Counted from the first letter of the stretch, positions 11,165 to 23,377 are shown. The stretch is 64,000 nucleotides of DNA from Schistocerca nitens (GCF_023898315.1 NC_064619.1:344181150-344245149), one strand, 5' to 3'. Translations and numbers: made by a program. Notes: generated from the letters alone by a model not told the origin.

Positions 11165-11310
11165 AAGTATGACGATGGGAAAGTAAGGGCAACACAACAC
11201 CCAGTCCCTGAGTTGAGAAACTCTCGGACCCGGCAGGGAATCGATCCTGGACCCCTTCGATTAGCAATCCGATGCGGTGACCGCGTAGCTACCGAGGCTG
11301 AACCCGTTGT
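11165..11310 (-). repeat. SINE C remnant
   Basis: The stretch GGCAACACAACACCCAGTCC, then an antisense B box GGGAATCGATCCTGG, then a GTAGCTACCGAGGCTGA end match the plus-strand copy at 46953-47206 in reverse complement. Ends are unclear and no TSD is seen. Confidence 0.6.
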
Positions 11311-11339
11311 TGATTTGGGCAGCCAAATCGTACTATTCC

Positions 11340-11850
11340 TCGCATTCCATGGTTACTCTACAAAGTCCCATTGTTGCCAAGGACTAAGTGACCATATAGA
11401 CTGTTCAGATCCATAGCATTGTAGAATCTTTGTTCCCCAATGGTGACGATTTGTTCCGAGAGGAGAGGGCCCCTGTTCACAAATCTCGCATCAACTAGCA
11501 CTGGTTTGTGAGCACGAGGATGAAATTCTTCATCTGCCCGGCCGCCACAGTCACCAGATCTCCAATATTGTTCAGCCTTTGTGGTTTACTTTAGAGAGAA
11601 GTGTTCGTGATCTCTACCCATCCCCATCTCCGTTACCTGTACCTGAACTTTCCTCTATTTTACAGGGAGAATGTCATAATATCCCCTTGAAAACCATGCA
11701 GAACCTTATTTATCCATTCCGGGACGACTGGAAGCTGTTTTGAATGGCATCGGATTTCCCACGCCGTATCAAGCATGGTGCTGTGTTGTGTTTGTGGTGT
11801 TTCCATATTTTCGTTCGTTCACCCCCTGTATGTCCACTACCCTCCATAAA
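11340..11850 (+). pseudogene. Tc1-like transposase 3' half, decayed
   Basis: Plus-strand segments read REERAPVHKSRI (the QDNAPVH region), a PAATVTRSPI stretch in the position of the PQSPDLNPIE motif, then RYLYLNFPLF and a C-terminal RLEAVL-like end. The order and spacing fit the C-terminal half of a Tc1-like transposase, but several frameshifts are needed. No terminal repeat was identified. Confidence 0.45.
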
Positions 11851-12176
11851 ATTCGAAACACCATGTAGCGTGTTACAACGGTTATTGGTTAATACAGAAT
11901 AGTATTGTCAAATAACGATTAATAATGGCACCCACAGTATTGGTGCAGACAGTTATTGTACATGTACATGCATATTGGTAAGTGGCGCCAGCAGACGGCA
12001 CGCTTGTGTAGAGATACGTTGTTCACAGTTCTGTTCAGTTGTAGTTCTGCTTATAGGAAGGTAGGACTCACCGCGAAAGAAGGTAGTACTCGCAGTGAAA
12101 GTAACTGAAAATGCCACCAAACTACCAGATTCTGTGTGGTTCATCGGCAAAGATAATCACTTTGCACCAAGAAGGA

Positions 12177-12370
12177 GCCGGCCGGTGTGGTCGAGCGCTT
12201 CTAGGCGCTTCAGTCTGGAACCGCGCGACCGCTACGGTCGCAGGTTCGAATCCTGCCTCGGGCGTGGATGTGTGTGATGTCCTTAGGTTAGTTAGGTTTA
12301 ATTAGTTCTAAGTTCTAGGGGACTGATGACCTCCGATGTTAAGTCCCATAGTGCTCAGAGCCATTTTTGA
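12177..12370 (+). repeat. SINE A
   Basis: Full-length plus copy with head GTGGTCGAGCGCTTCTAGGC, B box GGTTCGAATCC and end CAGAGCCATTTTTGA. The TSD ACCAAGAAGGA is exact at 12166-12176 and 12371-12381. Inserted in a Tc1-like gene. Confidence 0.95.
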
Positions 12371-12867
12371 ACCAAGAAGGAAATAGTGTCCAGGAAACAC
12401 CGAAGACACTGAAGATTTCCTCTCAGTGGACTTGTGAATACCATATACCAGCATCGAGATACAGGCTGCTAAGATGATTGCCTTCGCTTAGAAGTACCAA
12501 GAAAAATATCAGAACGCCAGAAAAAGTATTTGGTAGTGACTAGTAAACGTAATAGATTCAAAAGTGTGCATCAGTTGGCTGCTGAACTAAACACAATTAG
12601 GGATATATCAGTGAGCGATCAACACTGAGACGACGCCAGGCGAAAAACAACCTCCAGGGTTATGTAACAGCGAGGAAACCATTGTTGCGCCCTGGTAACG
12701 AGAAGAAAAAGCTTCAGTGGGCTATGACACACCCGCATTGGACAGCAGGGGATTGGGAAAGTCTCTTATTTACTGATGAACCCAAATTCGAAATATTCGG
12801 AACTCCGTCAAGTTGTACGCCATTCACCTCATGATGGCTTTAATCTTCAGTATATAATTCCAACTGT

Positions 12868-13281
12868 GAAGGAGTCGCATTTTGGAGAACGACGGTTTAA
12901 ACCAGTGTCCGGACATCGAGATTTAGGTTTCCCATGCTTTCCCCAAATCGTTCCTGGTAAATGCCGGGATGGTCCCTTTGGCGGCCGCTGTGGCCGAGCG
13001 ATTCTAGGCGCTTCAGTCTGGAACCGCGCGATCGCTACAGTCGCAGGTTAGAATTCTGCCTCGGACATGGATGTGTGTGATGTCCTTAGGTTAGTTAGGT
13101 TTAAGTAGTTCTAAGCTCTAGGGGACTAACGACCTCCCATGTTAAGTCCCTTAGTGCTCAGAGCCATTTGATGGTTACTTTGAGATTTCCTTCCCCATTC
13201 TTTACTCAATCCGAGCTTGTGGCCCTTCTCTAATGACCTCAATGTCGACGGGACGTTAAACCCAATCGTCCTTCCTCCATT
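12868..13281 (+). repeat. SINE D, split by SINE A
   Basis: Plus-oriented: GGAGAACGACGGTTTAAACC (head), GATTTAGGTTTCCCATGCTT and AAATGCCGGGATGGTCCCTT before the nested SINE; CTTCCCCATTCTTTACTC, CCTTCTCTAATGACCTC and GGGACGTTAAACCC after it. This matches the reverse copy at 59123-59357. The 5' head is truncated. It lies inside the Tc1-like gene. Confidence 0.8.
12981..13170 (+). repeat. SINE A nested in SINE D
   Basis: Full-length plus copy. The flanks ATGGTCCCTTTG (12969-12980) and ATGGTTACTTTG (13171-13182) are an old TSD with two differences. The B box has decayed to GGTTAGAATTC. Confidence 0.9.
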
Positions 13282-13437
13282 CCTTCCAGCTGTAAAGCAT
13301 AGAGAGAGTTCTGTGATGGTATGGGGATCATATAGAGAGAACAAAGTTGGAGATTTGGTGAGCTGAAAGGATTGTCATGCCATTCTCCAGCGACATGTCA
13401 AGACATCTGGTTTGCGTCTGACAGAGAAAGGATTTCT

Positions 13438-13667
13438 TGAAAGCCATCATGTTTACGCCAGTGACTGTTAAACTTTATATTTCCACTATTGCAATTTCGC
13501 CCTCAGGCCATTATCAAGTGCAAAAACTTTTGGCTTTAAGCCATGTCTACTTTATACAAGCTGACACATATAAAAGTATCTGCACTTGATAATGGCCTAA
13601 GGCCGACATTGCAATAGTGGAAATAAAAAGTTTAACAGTCACTGGCGTAAACACGATGTCTTTCAAC
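13438..13667. mobile_element. Foldback MITE, about 230 bp
   Basis: The arms are nearly perfect inverted copies of about 72 bp: GTTTACGCCAGTGACTGTTA at 13450 onward faces its complement ending at 13654, and both continue through CCATTATCAAGTGCA next to the loop. The outermost TTGAAAG bases also pair. No coding capacity. It interrupts the Tc1-like gene, so it moved or arose after that insertion. Confidence 0.85.
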
Positions 13668-14329
13668 TAATTTCACATGACTGTGAATTACAGTTATCAA
13701 AAGTTGCGAAAGGATTTGTCTTGCAGCAAAACAACGACCCGAAAAATACATCCCGCTTGTGTTAGAACTATGTGAAGCTCTAGAGGTTCATGATTGTAAA
13801 CCAGTCGAGCTACTGTGGGATGAGTAGGACAGAAGTTTCCGAAAAAGGGAAATTATGTGTGGGACACACTTTCTGGAGGTCCTACAGCAAGAATGGAGAC
13901 TAAATCCAACTGAAAACCTGGCAAAACTGACCCATCGCATGGCAAGAATATGCAAGACAGCGATTAAAGCAAAGGGTGACTACTTAGAATCATCTAAAAT
14001 TTAACAGTTGCACTTAGCCATGTATTGTTTGAGCTTAATTAACATTTAGAAAATAATAAAATGCAATTTTATAATGTATTTCCTTTCTATTGTCTACAAT
14101 CACTTTGTGTTTCTAAACATTCGGAAGGTAGTGTTACTCACCTGGCCATGTAGAACCGTACAGCCACATCACATACCTTCAGTCAGCAAATTGTCATGTT
14201 TGCAGCAAGAAAAGTGCTACACAGACAGTGTGACATTGTCTGGAGCATAATGGGCTGTCAGATTCACGACCACTGTTGCGGCATTCCTTGACGTGGCAGC
14301 AGATAGAGGCGCGCTGCCTAACGACAACA

Positions 14330-14640
14330 CTGAGCACAGGAGGTCTTAGTTCTACGTACAGCATTACTATGTGTGAGGGATCAGAGGAGAACGAGCACTG
14401 CCAGTTTTCTTATTATCATACGAGCCCAGCACCTGGCATGATGGTATATGTACGATGTGGCCGCGACATCTTTGGCACCCGATTATCGAGTGTACCTGCC
14501 CTGTGTTTGAATCTGGCCCGTTTCTGGGAGACCAGAGGACGCCTGGCCACAAGTGCGTAAGCAGCGGCCGACGGGAATATAGAGGCGTGCTCGTGACTTT
14601 CTGACAGCAGTGTGGGCAGTTGTTGGCACAGTTTACTAAG
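14330..14640 (+). pseudogene. Possible Tc1-like transposase core fragment
   Basis: A PAPGMMVYV stretch near 14430 sits where Tc1-like proteins have TPGVMVWG, and it is preceded in another frame by DQRRTSTASFLI, in the position of the GER...FIVERH segment. Support is weak, and there are no ends or other motifs. The surroundings (14011-14329 and 14641-14962) show nothing recognisable. Confidence 0.3.
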
Positions 14641-14974
14641 GTCTTGTGAGCGCTCTGGTACCGAGCACGTCTGAGTGCTCCGTTGTGCCGAACATGACTG
14701 GAAGGCAGCGGTCTGAGGAGTGTTATTGGCGACATCACGGCGGTTGGAGTTTAATTGTCAGGTACCTGACCGTTGGAGGAAGTGTTTGGGGAACCGTTGT
14801 GTGCCCATACTGCGGACTCTCGAATGGCGGGGCCGTAATTTTGTTCTTAACTTATGTGTGAACCTCGGGTCTAGCTGGTATTTGTGGTCGTTCATCCCAT
14901 TCACCACTGTGAGCCACAGGCGCTCGCTTTCTTTGGTACTGGTCTGTGTTTAGACGATTTTCTGGAAACGTATT

Positions 14975-15172
14975 GCCGGCCGGGGTGGCCGAGCGGTTCT
15001 AGGCGCTACGGTCTGGAACCGTGCGACCGCTACGGTCGCAGGTTCGAATCCTGCCTGGGGCATGAATGTGTGTGATGTCCTTAGGTTAGTTAGGTTTAAG
15101 TAGTTCTAAGTTCTAGGGGACTGATGACCTCAGAAGTTTAGTCCTGTAGTGCTCAGAGCCATTTGAACCATT
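14975..15172 (+). repeat. SINE A
   Basis: Full-length plus copy with head GGTGGCCGAGCGGTTCTAGG, B box GGTTCGAATCC and end GAGCCATTTGAACCATT. The TSD TGGAAACGTATT is exact at 14963-14974 and 15173-15184. Confidence 0.95.
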
Positions 15173-15998
15173 TGGAAACGTATTCGCAATTTGTGGCGAG
15201 CATATATTAGATTTTGATCTTGTTGTCTGTTCGCCGCGTTACTGAGCGGTATATCTGAGTTGTTTGTGTGGCCAAACCACGCTTTGTGTCAAATAATTCC
15301 GTAAGCGCCTACCTACCACATTATCTATTAAATGCTCGCCAGCCTTATTTAAGTCAGTAGAGTCTAGTATTTTCTTAAAATAGTTTTTAACAGACTTACT
15401 GTTAAAGTTGATTGTAAGCTACATGCTTGGAGTATTACGAGGTTTACTCTTAAAATAATGTCCGATCGGTCGAGAAATGGAAACCACAGTGAAAATCCAA
15501 TGAAACTTTGCTTAGATCTGTTGGACAGTGTCTCTAGGATGGCCGTCGATCGCGTCACATCGCTCTTTTCGGTTCTGAGCGCTCAGTCAGCACGTAAAGA
15601 TGTCTGGAAAATACGGTCTCCCGCTAAGTGTGAGTGCCTGTGAGAGATTTCGCCTGATTTGATGCAGCCCACACAACGCAACTGTTATGAGTTTCCTTCT
15701 TCATGACAGTTCTCGCCCGCACACTGCAGGGGCAATGAAGAAGTTCCTCCAGCGTTTTCTATGCGATGTATTTGATGACCACCATACGTGACTCCTTGTG
15801 ACTATCATCTCTGCTCAAATGAACCACTGGCTATGAAGACAATTATTTGACACAGACAACGAGTTGCATATCAGCGTAAAGAACTGATAGAAAGCACAGG
15901 TTGCTGCCTCCTGTGGCGAGGATATAGGGAAGTTGCTGCAACGCTACGACGAATGTCTCAGTCGGAGTGGCGACTGTGTGGAGGAGTAGCTGGAAGGT

Positions 15999-16763
15999 TG
16001 AAACGTCCCCTTTTGAACAATTATTCACGACTGTCCTTAAACTGACACACAATATTTTTTTTTTTTAGCGCAACGCAATCTGACTTTCAAAATTCCCTAC
16101 AAAAGAATGGCCCTGACTAACATTCACCTATACCTTTCACAAATCACTTACCTCACAAAAATCTTCGCTACTCAAGCTACTGCAATACAGCGAGCGCCAC
16201 TACTGCCAGCTAAATAAAAGATTCAAAGTACTGAAGGCACTAACTATTGATAGGCATAGTTAGCAAATGAAAGATTTTGATAGAGAACAACCAATGTATT
16301 TACCTCAATAGTCATAATATATATAGCAGTTCATGACAAATTTCAAAACTCCGCCATCTCTCTCTCCCCACATCCACCACTGCTGGCGGCTCACCTCCAA
16401 CTGCGCAACGCTACGCGCTGTTCCCAGCCAGCTGCCTAACACTACAATGGCGAGTATTACAACAATGCAAAGTAGCCACAGACTGCACACAGCACAGCCA
16501 GTGATTTTCATACAGAGGTGGCGTTACCAAAAAAACCTAAACAGCCTACTTTCAAAACTCCACCATCTCTCTCTCCCCACATCCACCACTGCTGGCGGCT
16601 CACCTCCAACTGCGCAACGCTATGCGCTGTACCCAGCCAGCTGCCTAACACTACAATGGCGAGTATTACAACAATGCAAAGAAGCCACAGACTGCACACA
16701 GCACAGACAGTGATTTTCATACAGAGGTGGCGTTACCAAAAAAGCCTAAACAGCATACTTACA
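15999..16763 (-). repeat. 3' LTR with 209-bp internal duplication
   Basis: Starts TGAAACGTCCCC and ends CATACTTACA on the plus strand. Sequence from 16341 recurs at 16550-16758. The first copy is identical to the matching part of the 5' LTR, whereas the second differs at about seven positions. The element lies on the minus strand, so this is its downstream LTR. Confidence 0.85.
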
Positions 16764-19700
16764 TAGCCCCCATGCTACCCACAAAAAATTTTACAAATTT
16801 TTTTTGGGCACTGGCCAATACATATTTGTTAAAATTTTTCATAATCGTAATTACAATAACAAAGAAATCAAATGCACACACTTATTGATACAATGTTGGT
16901 CAAAAGCTAAAATTTTCTCACAGTCCATAAAGATAGTCCTGATCATTCATCATAATAGTAATTACAGTTTTTTTTTTCACAAAGTCTCTTTAGTAAAAGA
17001 AATTGCACACAGAAGTAGTGGATTTCCATGCAGTCTTGAAGAAGTAGTGTTGTCCTTCCAACGGAAAGACAGTGCTAACTCTTGACATGCTGACAGGTAA
17101 TGGGCCACAACAGAGCAAACCCACAGCGGAGTCAATCGAAGTTTTGAAGAATATCGTTTGGTAGGTCATCACAGAGCAGACCCACTGCAGTCCTGGTAGA
17201 GATTACGGTATTGGTGGGCCACCAGAGGTGCAGACCCAGTGCACTCCTTGTAGAAATAATGGTATTGGTGGGCCATCAAAGTTGCAGACCCACTGTAGTC
17301 CTTGTAGAGATGGCCAGCAGCCATCTGCTGCAACTGTGCAGGTGCACAATCACCATAGAAGAGTCTTGCAGACAATATAGCAAGTCCATAAACCACCACT
17401 TGTGCACTCACAAAGTTTTTTTAATTGTCCTTAGAACCAGCAATGCTGTTATCCAGTCCCTTGCTGAATTATTAACACACGTGCAAACACTATCAGTCCC
17501 TACTTCTCACATATTGTCCATATACTATGACCAACAGAAACGTGTGCAGTGAAATGTAACTTACAAGCTAATAATATGATGAACTGGTGTCAATTACAAT
17601 TTTATAATATAAGAATACAATTACAAAGGTACAAAATACATCATTAAAGAACATAACAATACTGATAACATTTGTAGTACAGGCTTTACAAAAGAATCGA
17701 AATAACATATACATCAGTGTTACAGGAATTATGACATAAGTGAATATATAAAATAATGAGAATAGTTTTCGAAACATTAATTTCACACATGAGCATTAAA
17801 ACAGAACAGAATAAATAATGTCTAAACATCTTTACAAAGAAAATAACATAGTATTTGAAAAAATCTACAACATAGCTCTCATCAGCTAAACACATAAAGA
17901 CAGGAAAAACACAAATACACAAGGGTACACAAACATATAGCGGAATAATACAAAAGGAAAGGACAGGGCTTGTTTTACTGCAGTATTTTGCAAACAAAAC
18001 TTTCTTTACTTCGTGGAGATCTCCCTTCATTCATCATTATTCCCAAAAAGTCCTGTCTGTACCTCTTTTCTGTATTCTAACCATATTTCTTTCAAAATAA
18101 ATATGGCTCATTGTACAATACTCATTTAGGCCCAAATCGTTTTCATAAACTTTCAAAGCATTCTTTCCCTATTCTCCATAGTTAGGTTCTTATATAGTCT
18201 ACCCCTCTTAAGCTAACTTAAATCAACTGAGCTCAGATATTAAACTAAAGGACGAGGCAATGCAGCAGCACAAAACAATTAACACAAACATCAATGACAA
18301 AAAATTTAAATACGCAAAGCAAGCAGCAATATTACAACTAATATAAGGCAATGTGCAGCAAACAAGAAAAATAAATCTGGCTTAGCAGAGTAACACAAAT
18401 TAAAATTCAGTAGCACTATGCCTGGCAAACAGCAGCAGCAAATGCTATAATTAATACCTAAGCATGGCAAAGATCAAGCAGAAAAATAGTACACTAAAGG
18501 TAACAATGCAGATAAGGGAAATGTATAATCACATCTTAATGTCTAAGTAATTAAAGTGGTGCACCACAACATCTTATTGTAAAAAAAATATTACCATGTA
18601 CTTGAAAAGAATATTATGTATGCATTTACTGTTACTAGTCCCTTCTTATTGTTCTTTCCTTTCCAAGTGCTCCTTTTTTTGAAGAATGTGGATCACAAAA
18701 TTATTATTTAATAGATCTGTTGACAGAAAGTGTTCACATTAGCAAATGCATTTAATTTTATTTTATGAAACCAATGCTGCAAGACAGCTGGAAACCAGAT
18801 ATCAAATGAAATAAGCAATTACGCAAACCAAAGTATAAAAATATCATTCAATAGTCATGTGACATTTCATAAGTTAGTAGAAATTCTCTCAACTCTCGTA
18901 GAAAGACGCTTGTCAGAATCAGGTGTGCAGATGTAAAAATATTTCTCGTCATTTCATTAGGCATTTCTGTAAATATCATAAATTAAGAGCTCCACAGTGT
19001 AATCATATGTTTTCAAGTTCGACCGTGTCGTTTTTGCGATGGTTTCTACAAAGGAATGTCAGAAGCGAGGTTAATGGCCTCTTTTTTTCTCCACCTAATG
19101 GCTTTTTCTCCTGGCGGCTGGCACAGGTGGCCGCTCAAGACGCATTACGTCAAGGTCACTTACCTTTCTTACCGAAATATTTACGACAACAGTTTCCGCT
19201 ACAGTGGCAGTCTCGTATAAAATATTTCACAGGTCAAGAATTTGGGTTACAAATCTGTAGCAACAAAATCCTATAAATATAACAGCATCCAAAAAATTTT
19301 CGCCAGCATTGTGATACATTCACGCATTTACACACATTTCATAACTCTTAAAGTACGATTCTTGGTTTCCAACAACCTTTTTCACAAACCATAGTCCCTA
19401 ACTTCTATTCATTATTCATATACATATAAACACGTAATCACATTCCTTATATAGCATCAGCTTTTGATCATAAACATACCTCAACAGCATAATACACATC
19501 GTCGTCGTAAAAATAACATCATAACACCTCAGTCAAATCTCAAAAACGTCGTAGCTTTCTGCAATAATTTCAAACCCTAAAAAATATTCTCTGCTCATTT
19601 CAATAGTGTCATCTACCTCAAACGTACCTTAAAAATCGTGATCTCATACCAAATATATCATTCAAAGCTCTCATAATATCACAATGGGTCCGAAAAAATA

Positions 19701-21023
19701 TGAACAGTTCACTAAGTACAGACAAAATACAATTTCGTAAGTGTGAAGTTAATCAACGGTATAATTCCGTAAACATCTGTCACTGAGGTAGTAAAATAAA
19801 TGTTTGTCTCCCTCAGCTAAATAATCAGATAGCTGTGTAATTCTGTGTTAGAGAAACATGGTACCGATGTGTAAAGTTGTATAAGCAAATACCATATTAG
19901 CTAGGGCTCCTTGTGCTTGCCAAACACATGGTACACAAAGTAGGCGTGTACCCCCCTGAGGATAAATGAATAATACCCTCAGGTGTTACAGATTACAGCA
20001 ATGGAATGAAATGTATCACGAAATACCTTTGTATCATTGTACTTCAAATATCTTTAAAAATAAATGTTTTAAGTACAAAATTAATCACTCAAATGCGTGT
20101 ACTGTAGCGCTAAACTGTGCGTCTTGTAAGATAATCTCTGTGGAAGTGTCGTAGTTATCGTCCTCCGAAAGCTAAGTTCTGCAGAAGTCAATGTACTTAC
20201 CTCACGATACACAAAAATGAAATGCTTTGCGAATAGATATCTTAGTTATTACGCTTATTGTTGTGATGAAGAAAGTACTGTACTGTAACGTATTGTTGTG
20301 CCACGAAAAAGGCTGTCTCATTGTTGCTATACCACAAAAGCTACTACTAAAACATGTTTTTCTTTCCAAAAGAATTCAGAAAACTGTGCAGATATAAAAC
20401 AGATACAGCGCAAAAGCAACATTGTAAATTGTCACTCATTAGTAGTGTCGTGATAAAATCGTGTAGCTGTCACATAAACTAACCTCTGTGTCATCTGGCA
20501 TCTCACAGAAAGTACTTTAAACCCAGAATGTATTTTCAAGTAAACCAAAATGTTGCATTAAAATCTCATTTACCAGTATGTGTCCTATGTAAGCCTGATA
20601 GTCGTTACGTAATCGTGCAGCTAACAAGCAAGAATGTACAAATACAACACTGTGTCGTCTGTTCACTATAACAATACATTGGTAATTTCTGTTTAAAAAT
20701 GTTCCCTAGGTTCTATACTGGATGTTTAACTTCAAATATTGTTGCATGTTAACAGTTTCTTAAGTCTAACAAAGCATACTAGTAATGTAAAGTGAAAAGT
20801 TATATGGCAAAGACAAAGTTAAAAAGTAGATTATCTTTCTATAAACGGTTTTACATGTGAATTGTGGTGTAAACCTTTACTCTTCCTAGTACGCAGAGTT
20901 TCAACTTTAACGCAATTATCATGTGGTATACGTCAGTAAAGAATACTGAAGTTTTTCTCAAGGTTAGCGTCTATGTTATTTTTCTCGGAGCCAGCCGGCG
21001 CACGCAGCTGCCTGCTGTGCGAG
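16764..21023. other. Internal non-coding region of the LTR element
   Basis: This holds 4.3 kb of AT-rich sequence between the gag stop and the 3' LTR. Reading both strands, I find only short frames and none of the catalytic motifs expected of pol (no D[ST]G protease site, no YxDD or FxDD box, no HHCC zinc finger). A 54-bp tandem repeat lies at 17160-17330. The region belongs to the transposon, because the LTRs and TSDs lie outside it. Its origin is unknown. Confidence 0.6.
17160..17330. repeat. 54-bp tandem repeat, three units
   Basis: GCAGACCCA recurs at 17176, 17230 and 17284, an exact 54-bp period. Each unit contains TAGAGAT- or TAGAAAT-like and GGTATTGGTGGGCCA segments. The period is 18 codons. 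On the minus strand, which is sense for the element, it stays open as an imperfect 18-residue repeat (MAHQYHY and VAHQYRN variants) inside an 80-codon frame at 17169-17411. Confidence 0.75.
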
Positions 21024-23377
21024 TCATTGTCTGTCTCTTTGTTGGCGCGCGTCGTTATTGGGATTAGGAGACCTAACTTCTACAAATTCGCCTTGCCGAG
21101 AGAGCCCAGCTCTGTTTGAATCCCGCCAGTTCTGATGCAATTCAGGTCTGTCGTTACGATCATATCGTCTGTCGTCATGCCGGTAGATTCCATAGTTTCT
21201 TTCTTGTCGGTCAAGTGGTGGAGAATTTCTCCCTGAATTTTCATTGCACGGTGGACCGTTGCGTCTGAAGTTATTCTGTCTCCCGTGATAATAATAGTTC
21301 TGGTTACCATATTGTCTGTTTCTATGATTGTCTCTGTCATATTCATTACTTCGGAAATGCGATCTTTCCCTGTAACTATTACTCTGCCAGTGTTTGTCAT
21401 ATGGGTGGTGTCTGTTTTGGTCACGATTTGCGTTGTAAGAATAGCCTTGTCGTGTCCAGTTATTGTTTCTGTCGTCACGGAATTGTGACGTATGTGACCC
21501 GTAGTGATTGTTTTCCTGTTTTCGCATCCGGCGACTGTCTGTGTCAATTTCTAATTCTTGTAGGAGTCCCTGAAAAGCTTCAATGTCGTCTTTGCAACGT
21601 CCTGCTAAAATAATATGTCGTAAATGTTCAGGTAATTTGATTAAGCAAATGCGGATGAGTTCTGAAGAGCTGTATGGGTTTGAAAGATATTGATTCTTGT
21701 GCAACATGTCTTCAAAATATTTCACAAGACTGGAGAATTCAGATTCTTCGAAATGTTCATCATTATGATGCTATGTTTTACTCGGTCTTGTGTGGCTTGA
21801 GACCAATATGCTGAGAGGAAGGCATGGTAAAAATCTCCTTCCCTGTGACAATCGTGAATGACCGATCGCATTCTTACAGCTGGTTCATTCTCCAAGTAGC
21901 CACACATAAATTCTAACCTGTGCTCCAATGACCAGTTGGGAGGAAAACAATGAGAGAATTGATGGAGCCACGCTTGTGGATGAATGTCGTTGGCAGAATT
22001 CTTAAACATTTTGAATTTACGTGTAGTAATGAACAGCTTATAGTCAAAATCATCGTGTCGGCGAGTAGCATATCGGTCACTGTTACGTCGTGTCGGCGGT
22101 TCCCTCTCAAAAGCCAATGCGCCTTGCCAATTTCTTTCATAATTTCCGAAATGTCCTGTGTTATTATTTTGTGGTTGTTCCGTATTTCTATGTCCCTCTT
22201 CCCGTAGTGGAGCGCGAGTGTCCTCTGAAATATGTAATTCTTGTATTACCTGCGTCAACTGATCTTGTACTTCCCGGATTTCTCTTTTGTACTGTGTATT
22301 GATTTGATTTTGATTTTGTTTGAATTTTCTAATTTGTTCATACTCTTCTGTGTCAGTGAAGGCTACAGGTCTTGTGTCATTCAGATCATCATCTACCTTT
22401 GTAGATAAGTTAGTGACCTGATCCGAAAGTTCGGCTACTTTCTCCGATAGTGAACACATTTCCTCAGTGTGTTTTTCTGAACCAAGTTTCAGAGTGTCCA
22501 TTTGTGTTGAAATCGAATATACTGTGTCCTTCAAGTTTTCCTGAGTTTTTACAAGTTGTGTAACCGAATCGGTAGATGCAACTGAGTCAAATTTAGCTTG
22601 CAAGGTCTCATGATTTTCATGAACAGTAGTTTGCAGTTCTTTTATGGCTGCTTCATGATTCTGTAGTGCATTTTCATGACGCGAAAAAATAGGTTGGAAA
22701 TGCTCACAAATTTGTGTTTTTACGTCATTACAGACTTTTTGACATTTCGATTCAATGTGATGTAACTCAGTAGTTAAATCCTCACGCGTTTGTTCAAGAG
22801 TTTGCTCCAATGAGTCTAACTTTTGAAGATTTTGTTCCATTGCGTCTAACTTTTGAAGATTTTGCTCCATTGTGTCTAACTTTTGAAGATTTTGTTCCAT
22901 TGTGTCTAACTGTTGCTGTGTTTGTCTCTGATTTTGTTTCATTTGCTGCATTAATTGCAATAATAATGTGTTAGTGTCTGGAATCGGTTCCTCTATGCTT
23001 TTCGGCACTGCATTTGCATCGGCAACATTTACATTTTGACGAGCAGAAAATGTGTCTTGACTCATTTGAGAAAACGGTGAGAACCCTAAACCTGAGTCTA
23101 CAATATTTGCAAAATTGTGTCCTGTCATTACCGATTCCTGAGGCGAGCTGTTGCCGACCGATCGATCGATAATGCTTCCCTCTTCACTAATTGTTTCACT
23201 GTCCACGCCATTGTTTGCCGCCCGCTCCATTTCCCTATGCACAATTACCAAATTACTACTTTGAACATCAGTTAATTCATTACTCAGTGGCGCTAACACA
23301 CTGCTTTCGTCTTTACTGTCATTTCTCAGTTTACTTTGGAGCCTAGTATTACGTTTTTCACACGCCATTATTGTCAC
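21024..23377 (-). pseudogene. gag: gag gene of the LTR element (one frameshift)
   Basis: Two overlapping minus-strand frames make up a gag of roughly 780 residues: 551 codons from the ATG at 23377 down to 21722, then 233 codons from 21725 down to 21024. The junction near 21770 is a frameshift inside one protein. Residues 1-130 are acidic and low in structure. About 135-370 is glutamine-rich coiled coil, with four copies of a 10-residue QNLQKLD unit. About 440-550 is a capsid-like retrotransposon gag domain (HPQAWLHQF, then LEFMCGYLENEPAV). The second frame adds SSSELIRICLIKLPEH and a basic Arg/Asn/Tyr-rich tail that could bind RNA; no CCHC knuckle is visible. It starts about 290 bp inside the 5' LTR. 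The frameshift may be a real defect or a sequencing error. Confidence 0.75.
22795..22920 (-). repeat. 30-bp tandem repeat in the gag coiled coil
   Basis: The plus-strand unit TCTAACTTTTGAAGATTTTG recurs with a 30-bp period four times. It encodes the QNLQKLD-centred decapeptide on the minus strand. The period keeps frame, so it lengthens a predicted coiled coil by about 40 residues. Confidence 0.8.

Larger units (their letters stand above)
12095..14010 (+). pseudogene. Tc1-like transposase gene broken by SINEs and a foldback
   Basis: Segments of one Tc1-like transposase occur in order on the plus strand. Near 12705-12800 lies QWAMTHPHWTAGDW followed by LLFTDEPKFEIFG, which carries the first catalytic Asp. 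Near 13310 lies SSVMVWGS. Near 13715-13745 lies LQQNNDPKNTSRLC, where the Asp of the NDPKHT motif is kept. Near 13810 lies VELLWDE, and at 13905-14003 a NPTENLAKLTHRMARICKTA C-terminus with its stop. The inserts are SINE A (12177-12370), SINE D (12868-13281) carrying another SINE A (12981-13170), and a foldback at 13438-13667. Stops and shifts show that it is inactive. Confidence 0.75.

Noticed and set aside
16333..16766. Plus-strand frames of 126 and 82 codons rich in Thr and Ser
   Set aside because: They lie antisense in the duplicated LTR segment, and their repetition is that of the LTR.
21080..21547. 155-codon minus-strand frame rich in Thr
   Set aside because: Overlaps the basic tail of gag in another frame. 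The gag frame keeps the expected Arg/Asn/Tyr composition.
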